DNA of 64,000 nt from Episyrphus balteatus (Eukaryota; Arthropoda; Insecta; Diptera; Syrphidae): contig NC_079138.1 of NCBI RefSeq assembly GCF_945859705.1, forward strand, positions 1,302,001 to 1,366,000. The letters are read 5' to 3'. Below, in pieces: positions 23,801 to 32,485 of the stretch (its first letter is position 1; each line of letters starts with the position of its first letter). Below the pieces are notes generated by a model. It had not been told where the DNA came from and did not search any database. It was given only the letters and a program-made list of their open reading frames with translations. A program made the translations under genes and the position numbers.

Positions 23801-26800
23801 GCGTTTTTCTTTTTTAGCCCCCAGCAGATCACAGAGCGGGACCCGAGCTCGCTCTGAACCTAGCGTGGCCTGAGCGCTCCGAACAGTTTAAGAAATACAA
23901 TTGAGCACTTAACTGTAATTATATCATTTTTTTAAATACTGTCAAAATTCTCCACTTTGTTTATAAAATTGGTTTCTTTCGTCATCTTCTGCGTCCACTT
24001 CACCCCTTCAACAAAAAAAATTAACAATAAACAAAAACAATCACCTCAAAATAATATTTATATTTCCAGATTCATCTGCCATCACCATTGTTTTGATTTT
24101 TCATTTTATTAGTTTTTATTTAAATTTAATTCTTCCAAAAACTACGCGCTCAGTTTTTGACTTGATCTGCTCGGTAAATTTTCACCGAGCTCATCGTTTG
24201 AGCCCTGAAAAAACTCAGAGCCAAAAAAGAAATGAAATGTTGAATCGCGGAGCTCTCCGAGCTAAAAAGTAACACAGTTATTGACAGCTCAGTTCCCCAC
24301 TCGGGGCTTAAACAAGAAAAACGCCTATAGAGATCAGTGTTGTGAACATTCTGCATAGTTTTCTATGTTTGAACTTTTGGTTTGCTGTCAAATCAAAGCA
24401 AAAAGCAGCATAAATAAATATACAATTTACTTTGAATTTTTAATGGAATATAAAATTTCGAAGATGTATTTTTATTCTCGATTGTATTTCAATATCAATT
24501 TTTGTATTTTTTGTTTCCAGGATATGATGTTAAAAAATCCACAGGAGACAATGCAAATATTTTAACGGTCCGGATTGCATCTGAGGAACAATTGTCGTTA
24601 GCAGCAACAAACCCATCTATGCTACCTTCTGTGATACAATCAGTAAGTTTCTACCCTCACTAGTTTACTAACAAATCAAAACAATATAATGATGGTGTAA
24701 CTCAATATAAAACAACAAAAAAAATCGTCATTCTTGAAGAAGCTAATATTAAACCGTATTTATGTTTGTGCATTTCTTTCTTTTCTTTATCTATCTATCG
24801 CGATTATTTATTCATCCGAAAATAACTAACTAAAGTTTTGCTGCAAACACACGCACGTGTATGCACATAATATCGATACATGTGCATCTTCAAAGCGTCA
24901 TATATACAAAAGGGTGGTTCAAAAAAATCGAAATTCTTTTTTTTTTTTGATTTTGTACTCCGAAAAATCGATTGCTAGACACCTCTAGAATATACACACC
25001 AAATATCAGCTCTTTATGTTAATGGGAAGGTCCTCCGCTTCGCAATTTTCGGCTTTTTAGCAAATTTCTTTACATATTCTTGTAGGAAATCGAACAAATG
25101 GATGATGGAAAAACATAAACAAAGAAACATGGGAAGCAATATTGGTTCAAATCTGTCTACGAGTTTTCATTTCTCTTATCTTGTAAGTGTCAAGTTTCTT
25201 TGCGAAATCGTGCCCATATGACACTAAAATTTTTTGTATGTATGTGGGAGTGATGCCTATTTAATTTTATTTTGTTGTATGACGCGCTTAACAAAATATT
25301 TTTGAAAATATAATATTAACTAGCCGACCCCGCACTCAAAATTCGAGTTCCAATTGTAACTTTTATTTATGCTCAAATAAGCACACTATATAAATCACTT
25401 TATTTACTGCTAAGAATATGCAACACTTAATTTTATTCGGAATTCGAGAATGTCTTCGAAGGTTCTCGTCTTTGCTTTTAGAAGTTTCCACTTCCAGAAG
25501 GGAGAGGGCGTGGTTCAGCACATTTGTTTTTGTTTTTTTCCTCAATTTTAATTTATTGTTTTTATCTATTTCGGTAAAAAAAAATAAACAAAGTATACAT
25601 TCTGCACATCTAGATAAAATTTCCTATCGTTCGGTATATAATTTATGCCCCTTCGGTTTTTGTGGGCCGCGTATTTTGTACCACAAAATAAGTGTTTGCC
25701 GTTTTATTATATGATTATTACATTTTGGCACAATTTATGATAAAAAATATGACCACTGCTGTATATGGGGACAACTGTCAGCCCTTAGTGGCTTCCTTCG
25801 CATGGAAAGGATAACGATTAAGAAAATGACAGGTAGTTTGCCTTCTCTAACGTCTTCTTACCATCTCAACATTAACTCATTAGAAATAATTTAAAGAAAT
25901 TCCCTGCCATTTAAATGTAACAATCGAAGTGTCCACGACTAAGCAAAGGTGTGAACAAATAATCGCGGTGATGGAGTTGAAGCAATGTTATTTGCAATAG
26001 TTTATCCTTACACCTTTTGTGTAATCTTCAAAGTGGGATAAAAGTGTGATTAATAAAACAACTTGAAGTAAAGAAAAGTGTTTGATTTTTTAAGCAGATA
26101 GTGTGATAGATAATATTTCTTTTACTGTGATTGTTGATTATTTGTTTCGTATTTTTTTCTGTAACGATTTGTTTATATTTTATTGATAGTTTTTCTTTCA
26201 CAGGATATTAAACACAATCTTGATACTGCTCGTAATCACTTATGCGGAATTCGGTTGGAAACAAATGTACGACAACGGCTACTTCTTCTATTACAACGCC
26301 AACATATTGAAGAAGATGAGTTGAGATTGAAGCATTTTGTTGAGTTAGAGAAGTTCCAAAAAACTCTCCGAGCTAGTATGTTTGACTTCTATCATTTAAT
26401 TTCATAGCCATACATATCAATAATATAAAACCTTTTTTTTTTGTTAAGCTTATCATAATAATGAAAACAACGAAAATTTTGCAATACAACACACACCGCC
26501 GACATCTCAACATCAACAGACATCTTCATCAAGTCATGTGGCACAAAGTAGTGGAGGCGATTCAATTCAAATGCAATTAACACAGCAATATCAACAACAA
26601 ATTATGAATCACCAACAGCAGCAACAAAAATCACAACAGCAGCATTGGAATAAACAACAGCAACAACCTGGTCAACAGCATATCGTTTATTCTGACACAG
26701 ATTTGATGGCTCAACAACAGCAATTGATGTATGTGCATAAAATTCCACAAGCCGTATACGCTGCATATGGACAGCAAATGTCACAAACTTCAACTGCACC

Positions 26801-27323
26801 ATCGCTTTTGAGCACATTGCAGTCCCAAGCAGCGTCCGGCACAAGACCGATTCTCAATGTTCCTAATAGTGTTTTTATAAGTGGAATGCCCGCAACTCAA
26901 CAACAATATCCATCTTCAATGGAAGTCGGAGTTAGTGGTGCAAGTTGCACAAACACTTTACCCCTTTTGCCATTAGGTAGTGCAGGAAACCCAATACCCA
27001 ATCAACAACAACAACAACAATTTTATGATCAGAATCCACACCAACAAATACAGCAACAGCAATTGACACAGGTTAAACAACAACAAATTCCTCCGTCTCA
27101 ACAACAAATAACACCGGAACAACAACAAATTCACTATCAATATTCCGGAGTGCCAGCATCAGTTTCCACAGTATCCGCTTCTGCATCAACAATAACATCA
27201 AATACTTCAAATGCAAATGTGCCATATTTTGATGATACCTCAACGCAATCACAATCATCGCAACAGCAACAGCAACAACAACAACAGCAACAACAACAAC
27301 AGCAAAATCTTTCACAACAATAA
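2877..27323 (+). CDS. Wnk: WNK serine/threonine kinase, 12 exons, N-terminus missing
   Basis: WNK kinases sense chloride and osmotic state and phosphorylate SPAK/OSR1 (Fray in flies), which control cation-chloride cotransporters. Exons: 2877-4809, 4887-5059, 5203-7303, 7363-7494, 9590-9652, 14825-16885, 18598-20864, 20930-21026, 22557-23310, 24521-24642, 26204-26375, 26449-27323 (TAA). All phases agree and give about 3,582 residues. The kinase domain is at about 612-868: glycine loop GRGSFKTVF with the WNK-type Lys, AWCELL with Cys in place of the usual beta-3 Lys, HRDLKCDN, DLGLATL instead of DFG, and SVIGTPEFMAPEMYEE. PF2-like domains begin near EAIQFEFDI (5841) and KTITFKFDI (7241). RFxV docking motifs occur at 15794-15805 and 22644-22655. 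The C-terminal helix is at 26204-26375. Long Gln-rich tracts fill exons 3, 6, 7, 9 and 12. The first exon opens at an acceptor and its first in-frame Met is at 3925, so the start lies in an unseen upstream exon. Confidence 0.93.
7800..8060 (-). pseudogene. mariner-type transposase relic (C-terminal end)
   Basis: In the Wnk intron 7495-9589, the minus strand reads PPYSPDIVPFDHLF over 8050-8009, ending at a stop. This matches the PPYSPDLAPSDYHLF signature near the third catalytic Asp of mariner transposases. After disruptions it continues as DGIPQLPKRWQKVL over about 7925-7870, matching the family's C-terminal LPxRWxKC segment. The frame is broken by stops and shifts, and neither the N-terminal DNA-binding domain nor terminal repeats were found. 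It is a degenerate fragment. The rest of this intron shows no other recognisable unit apart from the duplication at 9062. Confidence 0.55.
9062..9164 (+). repeat. Two-copy tandem duplication, period 52 bp
   Basis: The 51-bp segment starting TTAACAAAAAATCGATGTTA occurs at 9062-9112 and again at 9114-9164, with only a few mismatches near the middle. It is non-coding and lies about 430 bp before the 21-codon Wnk exon at 9590. Confidence 0.8.
10500..10930 (+). repeat. Dispersed repeat fragment ending in GGAAGTCGGT
   Basis: The stretch contains ATGGGACCACACTGCAGCCA, then AAAGTTATGCGGTAACAAAC, then CCTCCTCCTTTTTGGAAGTC. Similar strings are familiar to me from dispersed repeats in insect genomes, but I cannot assign a family from sequence alone. 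There is no coding frame. It lies in the large Wnk intron 9653-14824. Confidence 0.35.
11620..11925 (+). repeat. Degenerate repeat of pyrimidine tract plus CAG|GTAAGT
   Basis: Six copies of a T-rich run with TTTCAAG, then CGGCAG or similar, joined directly to GTAAGT, GTGAGT or GTAGGT. The AG/GT junctions fall after 11638, 11672, 11727, 11768, 11800 and 11915. Each looks like a 3' splice site fused to a 5' splice site. They lie within the Wnk intron 9653-14824 and no coding exon is evident between them. Confidence 0.6.
12942..13460 (+). pseudogene. Jockey/I-like non-LTR retrotransposon relic
   Basis: The plus strand reads EVWSPYSSYHKIRIAQIQKR, then FLKFALRGLGWQDPLNL and LIDLPDLESRRSCL. This is the usual layout after the RT domain (VWSP..RIExIQKRFxKFALR..L..L..RR). 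The frame stops at 13281, and related residues can be followed in shifted frames to about 13460. The upstream RT core is absent. It is a dead 3' fragment inserted in the sense direction in a Wnk intron. Confidence 0.6.
13508..13930 (-). pseudogene. RTE-like retrotransposon relic, 3' part of RT ORF
   Basis: Reading the minus strand from 13920, I see KTEKFKYFGSMINNQASCDD, then INHQISAWWMKWRENSAIFC and DRKMRL. This matches the RTE-type pattern TEKFKYLGS...D...RISAAWxKW...CDKKMPLKLKGK. It continues, with frame breaks, to a WYCRVQRRNPEN segment matching the family's C-terminal RWYGHVxRR motif. It is internally degraded and has no endonuclease. The terminal 200 bp are also present at 21959-22120. 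Confidence 0.65.
17080..17295. mobile_element. MITE-like element in Wnk intron 6
   Basis: GCACAAAGCCAAAA followed by CGCGAAT at 17080-17101 is the imperfect inverse of ATTCGTGCTTTTGGCTTTG and TGC ending at 17295. The 170 bp between are non-coding. The remainder of the intron 16886-18597 shows only T-rich low-complexity sequence. Confidence 0.45.
18640..20560 (+). repeat. CAA/CAG low-complexity tract coding poly-Gln in Wnk exon 7
   Basis: Almost the whole exon is built of CAA and CAG codons broken by His, Pro, Thr, Tyr and Leu. From about 18860 to 18935 it contains five copies of a 15-bp unit encoding QQQQT. An E/K-rich island at about 19705-19990 splits two Gln-rich halves. CAA and CAG are mixed rather than forming one pure triplet run. 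Other frames and the antisense strand are also open here because of the composition. Confidence 0.95.
21959..22390 (-). pseudogene. Internally deleted RTE-like retrotransposon (EN start joined to RT end)
   Basis: The minus strand first shows a non-coding 5' segment (about 22390-22270). It then reads RVASWNVGSMNSRSCELEEM and KRRRLDILCVQET, which is the start of an APE-type endonuclease (SWNV...L.I.CVQET). It passes almost directly into WYCHVQRRNLENSVQKA, the C-terminal WYGHVxRR region of an RTE-like RT. The endonuclease remainder and the whole RT are missing, so this is a deletion derivative. Its 5' segment resembles 63590-63660 and its 3' segment resembles 13508-13690. Confidence 0.65.
23400..23600 (-). 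pseudogene. Jockey-like reverse transcriptase palm fragment
   Basis: The minus strand from about 23545 reads RLNSYLKNRLNSVVFKGERS, then CSIVNSGVPQGNLLGPLLF. The SGVPQGxxLGPLLF motif is diagnostic of non-LTR reverse transcriptases. A preceding RRLRRIGLNDSF in another frame extends the match to about 23600. The YxDD box that should follow is missing. It is a short dead fragment in the Wnk intron 23311-24520. Confidence 0.65.
23800..24326. mobile_element. MITE-like element, GGCGTTTTTC family
   Basis: GGCGTTTTTCTTTTTTAGCC at 23800 and its imperfect inverse GGGGCTTAAACAAGAAAAAC followed by GCC at 24304-24325 bound about 525 bp of non-coding DNA. The inner arms are rich in CGAGCTC/GAGCCC words. 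The right arm is very similar to 45110-45180 on the opposite strand, so the family has at least two copies in the window. Confidence 0.55.
24643..26203 (+). other. Wnk intron 10: no gene seen
   Basis: AT-rich intron. It contains a string at about 24910-25085 (GGGTGGTTCAAAAAAATCG, later CACCAAATATCAGCTCTTTA) that looks like a dispersed repeat, and a phrase TAGCCGACCCCGCACTC at 25321. I could not assign either. No reading frame resembles a known family. Confidence 0.45.
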
Positions 27324-28110
27324 CTACTGTCGCAAATAACATGAATTGCTATTTAAATCTTTTAAAACTTAAAACCAGTACCAGCTGCATCATCAAATTC
27401 CCTCAAATAATACAGCACGTCAGAATATCAGCTATCATCTTTCACAATTAAATGAATATATATTATAAAAATTACAATTAGGTGCATATAATCATATATA
27501 TAAAAGTTATGTCCTTATTTAAGTATCCAAATTCCATTTCTCATATGTACATCGTTAATCTTAAGAAAATTTTCAGATTGCTGTAGAAAACAAAATAGTA
27601 CATAGATTTGTACACAGTAAAAAAAATAAATAAATAAATTCTCTCTCGAAAAGAATGAAAGCTAACGATCTTAATAAAAAGGAAACGATTTATTTATCCA
27701 TTGGAATAGAACGTAGTAACAGAAAACACTATGTATTTAATTATATAGAATACAAATTAAAATTTAACGATATCTGTTTATATAGAAAACAGTCCTATAC
27801 ACAGAATATTCTGCTGTTCGTTTATTATTATTTTTATTATTATTATCATTATTATAATAATAACTATTACAATCATTATTTTTATTAATATTATTATATT
27901 GTTATTATTATTATTACTATTATAAATATTACTATTATTATTATAATTATTAGTATCATAATAATTATTATTATTTTTATCATTATTATTATTATTATTG
28001 TTCTTTTTTTCTTGTTTTTGCCATACATTTTTGTATATTTCAGCATCCTCAGTAGTATTATATTTATCTTTTCTTATTTCAATTTAACTAAAAAATAAAC
28101 CAACAAAAAC
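27324..28110 (+). other. Wnk 3' UTR and flank with (ATT)n microsatellite
   Basis: It follows the Wnk stop codon at 27321-27323. Candidate poly(A) signals are the overlapping AATAAA words at about 27620-27640. A long irregular ATT/TTA microsatellite occupies about 27825-28005. No protein match was seen; open frames here are composition artefacts. Confidence 0.6.
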
Positions 28111-29134
28111 TGATGTTTATTTGTAGGTACTAAAAAATCAACAGTATCTCGGTCAATTTGTTTATAAAAAAAAAAAACTATAATAAATTCAAAATAGCGA
28201 AACTTACGATTCGAATTCGATTGTATTATTTGTTGTTATCAATATATACGTGTATAAATAAAAATATATATAATTGGAAAATTTGTAAAATACATATATT
28301 TTAAATTTAAAACTTTTTTAATAAGTTGCAATACCTGTTTTCGTAATGTACATAAAATATATTCCTATATGTTTTCGGGGTGAATAACATAAGACGCATC
28401 TAAAAGCTTTAAGGTAAATTTTGCTTATTTCCTTTTTAAATTTAGTTGTTTCAGCCAACATTTTTGAAAATACATATAATTTTTGAACACAAAACCTAAA
28501 AACAAATCAAAGTGAATGCTTTTCAAAGCTTTAAATTTAATTTACAAATAAAATGTTTTCTGAAGGAAAGAAATTTTAAATCACAATTTAAAAAAAGGTT
28601 TATAGCTTTAAAAAAAATAACATTGTGTTTTCTTTGTTTTTAAATTTTTTTCTTATTTTAAGTAAATTATTTGATAAAAAAAAATGATGTTGCTACAAGC
28701 AGACACACACATATACGTGTGTAGTCCTCAATAATTAATATACATCCATTTAATTTGTTTGTGTATGTGTTGTCCTGGTTATGTGTATTGATTCATGTGG
28801 TAAAATGTACTAAGCTTTTTCTTCACAATTCAATTAAGCATTATCAACTACTTCTCTCTTTTTAAATATATATCTTAAATTAAACTTTCCACTAAGTTGC
28901 TCGTTTATTCCTAGGGGGTGGAATGCTCATAACAATAACTAAGGATAAATAAAGTAATTCAAATTGTCTCCTTGTCTTTAAGTTTCCATTTAATAACACT
29001 GTGTTACAAAATAAAAATCATGTCAATAACTTTGGAAGCAATTGAAATTTTTCGTAGACTTCAAGTTATTGTCAAAAAACCGTTTTTAAATTTTTTCAGA
29101 TTTCAAAGATTTTTTTCGGTCAGTTTCAGATTTT

Positions 29135-29637
29135 ATAAGTCTGTTCAGCGAGGATTTTTCTAGATCAGAACAGGACAGCACAGCACAGTTTCGTGAGAAA
29201 CGTCAGATCAAGTTAGAACAGTCATTTAAACGTCAGTTGTCAAAATAAAAAAAAAAAAAAACAAATTGTAAATTATATGAATTTTTTGCTTATCGGTTCT
29301 CGTTAGTTTTATTTATTTTTTGAGTTTTTACTGCGAAAAATATAATTAAAAATTGTTTTTAGTTAGAAAAACCACGAGCACCCGAGAAATATTCGCACAA
29401 TTAAATCAAAAAAAAAAGAAAAAAAATGACAGCTTTGCTTTTGACATTTCTCACGAGTCTGTTCTTACCTGATCTTACTCAAAACCAAGAACAGAAAATC
29501 CTGTTCTAAACTGTTCTAGTTTTGTCAATGAACAGGAAACTAGAACAGTTCAGCACAGAAAAAATCTCAATGAACAGCAAAAAGCTGTACTTTTCTGCCT
29601 AGAACAGTCCAGCACAGCGTCAGTGAACAGACTTTAT
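29135..29637. mobile_element. MITE-like element with ATAAGTCTGTTCA ends
   Basis: ATAAGTCTGTTCA at 29135-29147 is the inverse of TGAACAGACTTTAT at 29624-29637. Both arms carry repeated GAACAG, CAGCACAG and CTGTTC words, so they can fold back over a long distance. It is non-coding and about 500 bp, in the Wnk-drop out intergenic space. Confidence 0.55.
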
Positions 29638-30112
29638 ATCTCTAAACAGAAGAGTACTTGTTCTTTTTGAAAATATTTTGTATTTAACCTCAAGCACCAA
29701 ATTGGGTGTAGATTTTATAGGTTGAATCTCAAAGTAAAACATTTTTAACCGTTTTTTAGAGTTCGGAGACCGTTTTAAGCTACATTTTGTGTTTTGAAAA
29801 TTTTTTTTTGAAAAAAATTTTATTTTTCTATTTATGCTGAATCAAATAAGCTTTTATTAATTAAAATCAGTTAGAATTTGTGGAAGTCATAGTTTTTTTA
29901 CTCGAGAGCGTATGATTTCCAGTTTTCAATACTTGTGTTTTCCAAGTAAATGTTGATCACTCTGAGGTAGTCTTTTTTTAACGGGGGGGTATGTTTGTTA
30001 CTTAAAAACATAATACAAATACAAAATCTGCGGTGCTATAATTTGAAACTATATAACTTATTTAAGAAAATAATGTATAAGAGAAAGAAAGATCGTTATA
30101 GTTCAAAATCAG

Positions 30113-31688
30113 AAAGCTCACAATGAATAGGCCTATCCATCTATGTAAAAATATTCATAACCGAAAACCAAAAGTTTCTTGGACGTCTGGTTGCTGAATT
30201 ATTTACAATCAAAATATTTTTTTCCCTTACATTCGGAAGCAGATATTTTCGGATCAAGGTCTCGAAAAATGTTTTGGTTAACAGATATAAGCTCACAATG
30301 AATAGGCCTATCCATTTATGTAAGAAAATTACAAACTAATTTTTTTAGGATTTTCGAGAAAAAATCAAGGTTAACCCCTTGCCTAGAAAAAACGTATTTT
30401 CAAAAAAGTTATCCAAATCCATCGAGTGATACATCAAAAGAAAGGCCTCTTTAAGCTCTATTCATAACCGAAAACCAAAAGTTTCTTGGACGTCTGGTTG
30501 CTGAATTATTTACAATCGAAATATTTTTTTTTTCCCTTACATTCGGAAGCAGATATTTTCGGATCAAGGTCTCGAAAAATGTTTTGGTTAACAGATATAA
30601 GCTCACAATGAATAGGCCTATCCATTTATGTAAAAAAAATTACAAACTAATTTTTTTAGGATTTTCGAGAAAAAATCAAGGTTAACCCCTTGCCTAGAAA
30701 AAACGTATTTTCAAAAAAGTTCTCCAAATCCATCGAGTGATACATCAAAAGAAAGGCCTCTTTAAGCTCTATTCATAACCGAAAACCAAAAGTTTCTTGG
30801 ACGTCTGGTTGCTGAATTATTTACAATCGAAATATTTTTTTTTCCCTTACATTCGGAAGCAGATATTTTCGGATCAAGGTCTCCAAAAATGTTTTGGTGA
30901 ACATATATAAGCTCACAATGAATTTCAAAACCAAAAGTTTCTTGGACGTCTGGTTGCTGAATTATTTACAATCGAAATATTTTTTTTTTTTCCTTACATT
31001 CGGAAGCAGATATTTTCGGATCAAGGTCTCCAAAAATGTTTTGGTGAACATATATAAGCTCACAATGAATAGGCCTATCCATTTATGTAAAAAAATTACA
31101 AACTAATTTTTTTAGGATTTTCGAGAAAAAATCAAGGTTAACCCCTTGCCTAGAAAAAACGTATTTTCAAAAAAGTTCTCTAAATCCATCGAGTGATACA
31201 TCAAAAGAAAGGCCTCTTTAAGCTCTATTCATAACCGAAAACCAAAAGTTTCTTGGACGTCTGGTTGCTGAATTATTTAAAATCGAAATATTTTTTTTCC
31301 CTTACATTCGGAAGCAGATATTTTCGGATCAAGGTCTCCAAAAATGTTTTGGTTAACATATATAAGCTCACAATGAATAGGCCTATCCATTTATGTAAAA
31401 AAATTACAAACTAATTTTATTTAGGATTTTCGAGAAAAAATCAAGGTTAACCCCTTGCCTAGAAAAAACGTATTTTCAAAAAAGTTCTCCAAATCCATCG
31501 AGTGATACATCAAAAGAAAGGCCTCTTTAAGCTCTATTCATAACCTAAAACCAAAAGTTTCTTGGACGTCTGGTTGCTGAATTATTTACAATCGAAATAT
31601 TTTTTTTTCCTTTACATTCGGAAGCAGATATTTTCGGATCAAGGTCTCCAAAAATGTTTTGGTTAGCAGATATAAGCTCACAATGAAT
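30113..31688 (+). repeat. Tandem array 1, six copies, about 310-bp unit
   Basis: The word GGACGTCTGGTTGCTGAATT recurs at 30181, 30488, 30799, 30944, 31255 and 31564, giving spacings of 307, 311, 145, 311 and 309. Each unit also has ATTTTCGGATCAAGGTCTC, CACAATGAATAGGCCTATCC, a GGATTTTCGAGAAAAAATCA segment and ATCGAGTGATACATC. The copy at 30799 is truncated to about 145 bp. The copies are very alike, suggesting recent amplification or homogenisation. There is no long ORF. The same unit forms the second array at 45680. Confidence 0.95.
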
Positions 31689-32485
31689 GTTAAGAAACTT
31701 TGATTATTAAATATGTATAGATGCTCTAAAAGATCCTTATCTTAATGCGTCATTGTAAATTAGATACTTATCGAAATAAATTAAAGGAAAATGAAACAAA
31801 ATTTATTTTTTCTGACTGCCAATTTTATCACAAGTCAGTTTAGCCAATTTCATCCCCTATTTATCAAAGCCATTTACTATCATTTCTCATATCTTCTTTT
31901 TATTAATGCATTCATTTGGAAATGAAATGGCCGTTAAATCAACTCTCGGCACAAATAGTTTTTTTTTTTTTATAAGAAGCGACTTCTTGCTAATTCAATG
32001 CTTCTTTGGTTAAATTTAAACAAAAAACTAAACATAATTTTGATTAATTAAAGTTATTTATATTATTTGTATTTATTTAGTTTAGGAAGAGAAATATTTT
32101 ATTTTGTTTGTTTATGAAAAAAAAAATGTTTGTATATCGTGCACACATTATTTCAATGATTTCAATGTGACAAAAAAATTTTCAAAGTTTACCTGGACAA
32201 CTGGACGAAAAATGTTCTGTATTAATATTATTTCGTGAAACATAATTACAGTATAGGGATACAAAAAAATTGTAGTTTTTTTTTAATTGTTAATGGGAAG
32301 AAATTCAAAATGTTTTTTTTTTTTTTACATACAATTAGAATAAATTGATTAAGTAGTTTACAATGGATATTTTGAAGAAAGAATGGCTGTAGAAAAAAAA
32401 AATACAATTTTTAACCTTAGCTAATAATTTTCGTATATTTATAATAATAACATTAAATTTATGAGCAAAAACAAAACCAAAAAAC
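31689..32485. other. 3' flank of drop out, no gene seen
   Basis: AT-rich stretch between tandem array 1 and the drop out stop codon. It probably includes the drop out 3' UTR on the minus strand; TTTATT words (inverse of AATAAA) occur at several places. Nothing else was recognised. Confidence 0.5.

Noticed and set aside
27655..27888. 77-codon frame after the Wnk stop
   Set aside because: It is Tyr/Asn-rich because of an ATT/TAT microsatellite in the 3' flank.
30894..31106. Short coding frames inside the tandem arrays (also 46623-46865)
   Set aside because: They are poorly retained between units and match no protein.
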